Shown: positions 60,601-64,000 of the stretch, in pieces
Numbering within the stretch: position 1 is the first letter of the stretch
Layout of the letters: each line of letters opens with the position of its first letter
Origin: Sanderia malayensis
Lineage: Eukaryota > Cnidaria > Scyphozoa > Semaeostomeae > Pelagiidae
Assembly: GCA_013076295.1 (NCBI GenBank)
Contig: RQOL01000618.1
Location: forward strand, 3,224,001 to 3,288,000
Direction: 5' to 3'
DNA length: 64,000 nucleotides
Notes under the pieces: model-generated
What the model saw: the letters and a program-made list of their open reading frames with translations, nothing else
What the model was told of the DNA's origin: nothing
Databases searched by the model: none
Made by a program: the position numbers and the translations under genes

Positions 60601-63600
60601 ACCGTAACTCACAGGGAGCCAGCTATAGCCTCCGTAATAGAAAGACAGACTTGAGACTGCCTTCAAAGAAATCAGCAAATGGGCAAAACTTTTTCTCGTA
60701 TAGAGGTGCAAAGCTGTGGAATAACCTCTCAGCTGAGTCCAAACAGGCACTATCACTAAACAGTTTTAAACATTCTTTTTAGTGATTGATTTTACAATTT
60801 CTTTTATTTTGTAAATATTTTAATTTTAATTTTAATAGATTGTAAGTAATATTAATTCTAGGAGTTGTATAATAAGCGCTAGCAATAATCAATTTTACTG
60901 TATTTAGGTTTACGTATTTTAGCATTAATTTGTAATTGTTATTTTTTAGTTAACAGGGCCCCTTGAAAACCAGCTTCTGATGATAGGGCGACCCTTAAAA
61001 TATGAAATATGAAATATGAAGCCTCACCGTGTAATTTCTTATGATTCCATTCTCTTTACTCGGTTTATCCCATCTCAAGACTGTTGATCTAGATTGCGTG
61101 GAAACTACGTGCAAGGCTTTCGGCTCAAGTGGAACTACGACGGAAAAAATGACAAATGACATCTAATTCCACGCGGTCTAATTTCCAAGTTGGCAGGAAG
61201 CATTCAAAAAGAAAAACTGGATCTACAGTCAACTCTGTCTAATTCGGACACCCTGGGGAAGCGTGAAAATGTTCGAATTACAAAAAGTTTGAATTATAGA
61301 GGTTTGTTTATACGAGTTGGTTTATTAGTGATCCTTGAAGAGACGGAGAATTTCGTTCGAATTAGATAGAATTCAAATTACACAAGTTCGAACTATGAAG
61401 ATTTGACTGTATCTTGATTCTGAAAACGATTTTATGATTTGTTCGTCTAAGATCACCACAAAATATAAAAAAGTCATATTAATTTTTAGCTGCAGTAGAC
61501 CTTTAACGCTCAATTGAAACTCACCACTTTCATGAGTCCTCTCTCTTATGCTATTACTCCAATCTCCAAATATTATCCCTTGTTTTGTTGTGGCAGCAAC
61601 CTTAGAAACACGAGCAACGTAGTGAATTGAATGGTTAAACTGGCTTCAGATTTACTGCAATTATTGTTGTTTTGCGAAAAAGATATCTTATAGGTGCCCA
61701 TGGAAATCAAAAGGTTAAAAAACTTTAATGGACTTGAAATTTACCTGTATAACATAATCGGTAAAAGCATCTAAATTGTCCATAATTCTTGATAGTTCGT
61801 TTGCAGAAGCAACAAATGTTATGAAGGCTTTTTCTGATGACTTCTTGAATCTGATTTGATAATTATGAAGAATTCCATTCATCGAGGCTGGCATCTCCCA
61901 CGTGACAGTAATTTCTGTTGCAGACAGTGGTGTCAGAGTGATGTTAGTTGGAGCAGTAGCAACTATGAAAGATTGCAATAATAAAATCATAAACAGAAGC
62001 CTGTTGTATCTTACTTGAAGAATGTAAAAGACAACTAACTGCATACTCGTGGCTTAGAATTTTAACTAAAATATATAAGTGAATCGTACCTCCTTCATCT
62101 GTTTTGAAGCTGTGTGTTCCAATTGGGGAAAAAACATTGACATTTCGTGATTTTGCTGTAACTTCAACTGTATATTCCGTAAATGGAGTCAAATTAGTAA
62201 ACATCACTTCTGTTACAGTTACTGTCTGATCAGTCCCAGCTGACGTACCATCACTTTTCTTTTTGATGGATACCTTGTAGCTTTCAACTGGCACATCCCT
62301 AGCAACTGCAGCTGTCCATGTAACTTTGGCACTTGTGTTGGTAATGCTGTTTGCTCCAAAACCAGTTGGTGCTTGGGGTTTGGCTAAATAGCAACACGTC
62401 AGGGTTAGTTACCATTTAAACTATAACAAAAACATTGTTACAGTCTACTTTATATGAGAAAGCAAATGTGAAATTAATACTTACCGAGTAAGCCTGTTAT
62501 TGTAACAGTAAAACTCTTCGAATTCCCTAAGCTAGGAATATCAGCATAACCCACCGAACAATCAATGGATTTTTGGCATTGAACAACACTTTGTGCAGAA
62601 TCTGTGATCGAGCATGATGTAAATGATCTTCCAACCGATGGTCCATTTGCAGTTATTTCTATATTCCTTTGAATTACTCCGTTGATGTTTGCGTTAGTTC
62701 TAGTCTGAGTGCCGAGACTGTAAATGTCAGAATTCGTGATAGTTGTACCAGATATTTTGTATGACATGACTCCACCTTCTTGTCCAGTGACAGAACAGGT
62801 GACCGTGGATTTGCTTCCTCTTGCAATGGACAATGATGAAGTTGTCAGGGTCACTGATGTCTTTGTAACTGCGAAAATTCAATTGATCTGTTTGAAATAT
62901 AGTATAACAGAATAGCAAAAGGAAAGAAAAATGCGATTATATGGCAAGGGCATTCTTATATGTAGAATTGCAAGAAAGAAAACTGTTCTTGATATCAGTT
63001 TCATTTCTCACCTGAGTTGCAGCCTAGCAACTCCCATCTCAACCCAACATTCTTCAAGGTGTCAGTTTGGGATTCTACTTTGATTCGTAGGCATTTTGCA
63101 GCAATTGCGATTGGAAAGTCGGCTTGCTTTGATCCATAACGACCAGGAGAGGCAGAAAATATCTGAAAGAAAAACATTTTACTCTTAAAAACGTCTAGGA
63201 ATGAACAAACATCTATCGACAACTGTCTTGAATTAAGATTTATGTAATTCTCCAAAGTTACCTTATTGGTACCGTCAAGTTTATAATCATAAATGGTGCC
63301 GCCTTGTGTATATTTGTATTGAACAGAAAATGTTTTTACATCAGCTATGTTATCATGATCACCGTGTCCTTGAATGACAACAGCCGAAAACGTATGAGCC
63401 GAACCAAGACACAGTTGAATCCATGGCTTGCTGCCTGTAGCCTCCTTCGGAGTACATGAGCCAACCTGACAAGCCGCCCATGTTGTTAGTGAATTAAAGC
63501 GACTTTTGAATGCTTCGTTGCCAGTAGAATAAGTTGAGGCTGTTATTGCAATCGTTGCAGAAGATCCAATACCAATTCGCTTGAAGCATTCTACAATGCA

Positions 63601-63883
63601 GAGAAGAAGCTATAATACATGAGTATGGATAAGTAAAGGAGATAAGGAAGCATTTATTTTGTACCTTTGCATGTTTCGATATATGAACTTTGTAGAATTT
63701 CGCTCGGTTAGCCAAACACAGTAATGTCTAAAATATACCTGTTGACGGGCAGCCATAAACATTCAGTCTTAAACAAACTTCATTATTTGAATCTGTTGGA
63801 AGGATCCTTAGATATCTGGCCGTGATTTCAGCGGAGAACCAATTGTACACAATTAGATTTCTTGAATTGCATCCAATAAATTC
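51618..63883 (-). CDS. Receptor-type protein tyrosine phosphatase, probably inactive (5' end outside window)
   Basis: Thirty minus-strand exons join in frame (1,461 residues plus TAA): 63883-63739, 63590-63262, 63162-63012, 62868-62485, 62383-62090, 61962-61745, 61600-61525, 61134-61028, 60348-60144, 60042-59949, 59719-59527, 59402-59363, 59267-59108, 58967-58798, 58459-58320, 58081-57994, 57620-57544, 57430-57394, 56255-56158, 55970-55851, 55309-55152, 54571-54436, 54318-54175, 53959-53860, 53280-53201, 52937-52803, 52608-52477, 52272-52106, 52006-51871, 51689-51618. Domain order: end of one F5/8C domain (ARYLRILPTDSNNEVCLRLN), a second complete F5/8C domain, an unassigned 128-residue Cys-containing beta-type module, about four FN3 domains, a transmembrane helix (SIIAVLVLIIIVLVVVVVIL), then PTP D1 and D2. 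D1 has SWPRSGVP and VHCTDGIGRTG; D2 has YWPNHATP and VMCSDGAGRTG. The Cys (residues 1094, 1392) and Arg (1100, 1398) are kept, but the WPD aspartate is Arg (1061) or Asn (1355), and the signature Ala is Asp in both. Ends AQYQFCFKMAQAYM, as in active families. Confidence 0.94.
53460..53636. mobile_element. TTCGAAC-type MITE (CAGTCAA ends), truncated copy
   Basis: The right terminus GACAGAGTTGACTG is followed by TA and matches the left end of the copy at 61226 in inverse orientation. The interior AACGAAATAATTCTCTGTCC and AGTTCGAAC words are shared. The left end has decayed. It lies in a phosphatase intron. Confidence 0.7.
54779..54964. mobile_element. hAT-like MITE with 8-bp target duplication
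   Basis: The termini CAGTGGCGTAGC and GCTACGCTACTG are inverted repeats with one mismatch. An exact 8-bp direct repeat TTTATGAG flanks both sides (54771-54778, 54965-54972), as hAT transposases generate. The element is 186 bp with an internal G/C run and no coding. It is intronic. Confidence 0.9.
55561..55792. mobile_element. Second hAT-like MITE
   Basis: The termini CAGTGGCATAGATAGG and CCTATCTAAGCCATTG are inverted repeats (14/16). The flanks share ATAACA but not a full 8-bp duplication, so it is older than the preceding one. The element is 232 bp, in a phosphatase intron. Confidence 0.7.
56835..57160. repeat. Interstitial telomeric repeat with tandem duplicated spacer
   Basis: CCCTAA arrays, degenerate at 56840-56880 and near-perfect at 56998-57057, alternate with two copies of a roughly 100-bp spacer (CTGTCAGTAGTATTAC...CATGCA...ACTCCTGCGCAG...GGCA.TGCGCATG) at about 56885-56985 and 57060-57155. 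It is intronic. CCCTAA is the C-rich strand of the TTAGGG telomere repeat common to most animals. Confidence 0.85.
58150..58267. mobile_element. Copy 3 of CAGTAAACA-type MITE, left end lost
   Basis: It shares AGCCCATTGTTTC, TATTGTTTCTTCTATT and TTAATTCACTGATTCGTATAT with copy 1 and ends TTTCTACTG followed by TA. The left terminus is not identifiable. It lies in a phosphatase intron. Confidence 0.65.
58523..58721. mobile_element. TTCGAAC-type MITE, second copy
   Basis: TACAG at 58521 and CTACTGTA at 58716-58723 bound a 199-bp sequence. It shares ATAGTTC, GTTCGAGCTCTATCTAATTC and CGAAATTCTCCATCCCTTC with the copy at 61226-61409. TA flanks both ends. It is intronic. Confidence 0.65.
60490..61020 (+). 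mobile_element. 5'-truncated L2/CR1-like LINE, 3' end
   Basis: The frame 60504-60782 encodes the C-terminal tail of a non-LTR reverse transcriptase ORF2: MVYKSLNELAPKYLCSLF, SYSLRNRKTDLRLPSK, FFSYRGAKLWNNLS and LNSFKHSF, then a stop. It is followed by a 3' UTR with GGGCCCCTTGAAAACCAG and a tail of ATGAAAT repeats (60997-61020), a typical short tandem tail of CR1/L2-type elements. The reverse transcriptase and endonuclease domains are absent, so the copy is dead on arrival. It lies in a phosphatase intron in the opposite orientation; the tail ends within 10 bases of the host exon's splice donor. Confidence 0.88.
61226..61409. mobile_element. TTCGAAC-type MITE, most complete copy
   Basis: CAGTCAACTCTG starts and GATTTGACTG ends a 184-bp sequence flanked by TA (61224-61225, 61410-61411). 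CAGTCAA terminal inverted repeats of 7 bp and TA flanks suggest Tc1/mariner-type mobilisation. The interior is rich in TTCGAA/TTCGAAT. It is intronic in the phosphatase gene. Confidence 0.8.
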
Positions 63884-64000
63884 CTTGGAAAGAAAAAATA
63901 ACTTTTCAAAAATCTAAGATTCAATTACGAAAAACCTTCATGAAAAACGGTATGTAAGTGTTATGTAATGCAAGGTTGTAAAAATATCAATATGCCATAT

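Noticed and set aside
60504..60782. 92-codon plus-strand frame as a host gene
   Set aside because: Its peptide is the characteristic C-terminus of an L2/CR1-like reverse transcriptase ORF, followed by a LINE tail, so it is a transposon remnant.
1..64000. tRNA and rRNA genes
   Set aside because: No cloverleaf with an A/B-box pair or rRNA core sequence was noticed on either strand; the only tRNA-related sequence is the TRIM primer-binding site. A covariance search was not possible here.

Overview
This is eukaryotic (animal) genomic DNA. It is AT-rich, genes are split by GT-AG introns, and the families are metazoan (nuclear factor I, Hook, receptor protein tyrosine phosphatase, COX7C, GT31 glycosyltransferase). 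TTAGGG-type interstitial repeats and a cnidarian/mollusc-style L2/CR1-like LINE tail suggest an early-branching marine animal, most likely a cnidarian. That taxonomic call is inference. Exons were placed by hand from splice sites, reading-frame continuity and family similarity.

Layout. (1) 1.9-3.6 kb, plus: 3' part of a gene with the second half of a calponin-homology-like domain and a long Ser-rich tail; a decayed copy of its CH exon lies at the left edge. (2) 6.6-14.6 kb, minus: a complete nuclear factor I gene (8 coding exons, 643 aa). (3) 14.6-35 kb: mostly non-coding and rich in transposable elements. It holds a pristine 1.1-kb TRIM-like LTR element, a CCGTAAATC-type MITE, a pogo/Tigger-like 740-bp element, an inverted pair of hammerhead-ribozyme-like sequences, an inverted pair of minisatellites, and three weak orphan exons. 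(4) 35.2-35.6 kb, plus: COX7C. (5) 37.0-39.1 kb, plus: a two-exon type II membrane GT31 beta-1,3-glycosyltransferase with a minisatellite-filled intron. (6) 40.1-50.7 kb, minus: a complete Hook-family dynein adaptor gene (27 exons). A two-exon coiled-coil gene (47.5-48.7 kb, plus) is nested in one of its introns. (7) 51.6-63.9 kb, minus, running off the right edge: a receptor-type tyrosine phosphatase with two F5/8C domains, an unassigned beta-type domain, about four FN3 domains, one transmembrane helix and two PTP domains.

The strongest biological observation is in the phosphatase. Both PTP domains keep the Cys-X5-Arg loop, but both have lost the WPD-loop aspartate (WPR in D1, WPN in D2) and both have Ala changed to Asp inside the signature loop. 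This is the same pair of changes that inactivates the vertebrate pseudophosphatase IA-2/PTPRN, so the receptor may be a catalytically dead or impaired binder or signalling scaffold.

The genes look like independent transcription units with housekeeping, regulatory, secretory or trafficking roles; nothing suggests a co-regulated operon-like system. The accessory content is mobile: at least five families of small non-autonomous DNA transposons are recognisable by terminal inverted repeats and target-site duplications, many of them in introns of the Hook and phosphatase genes.
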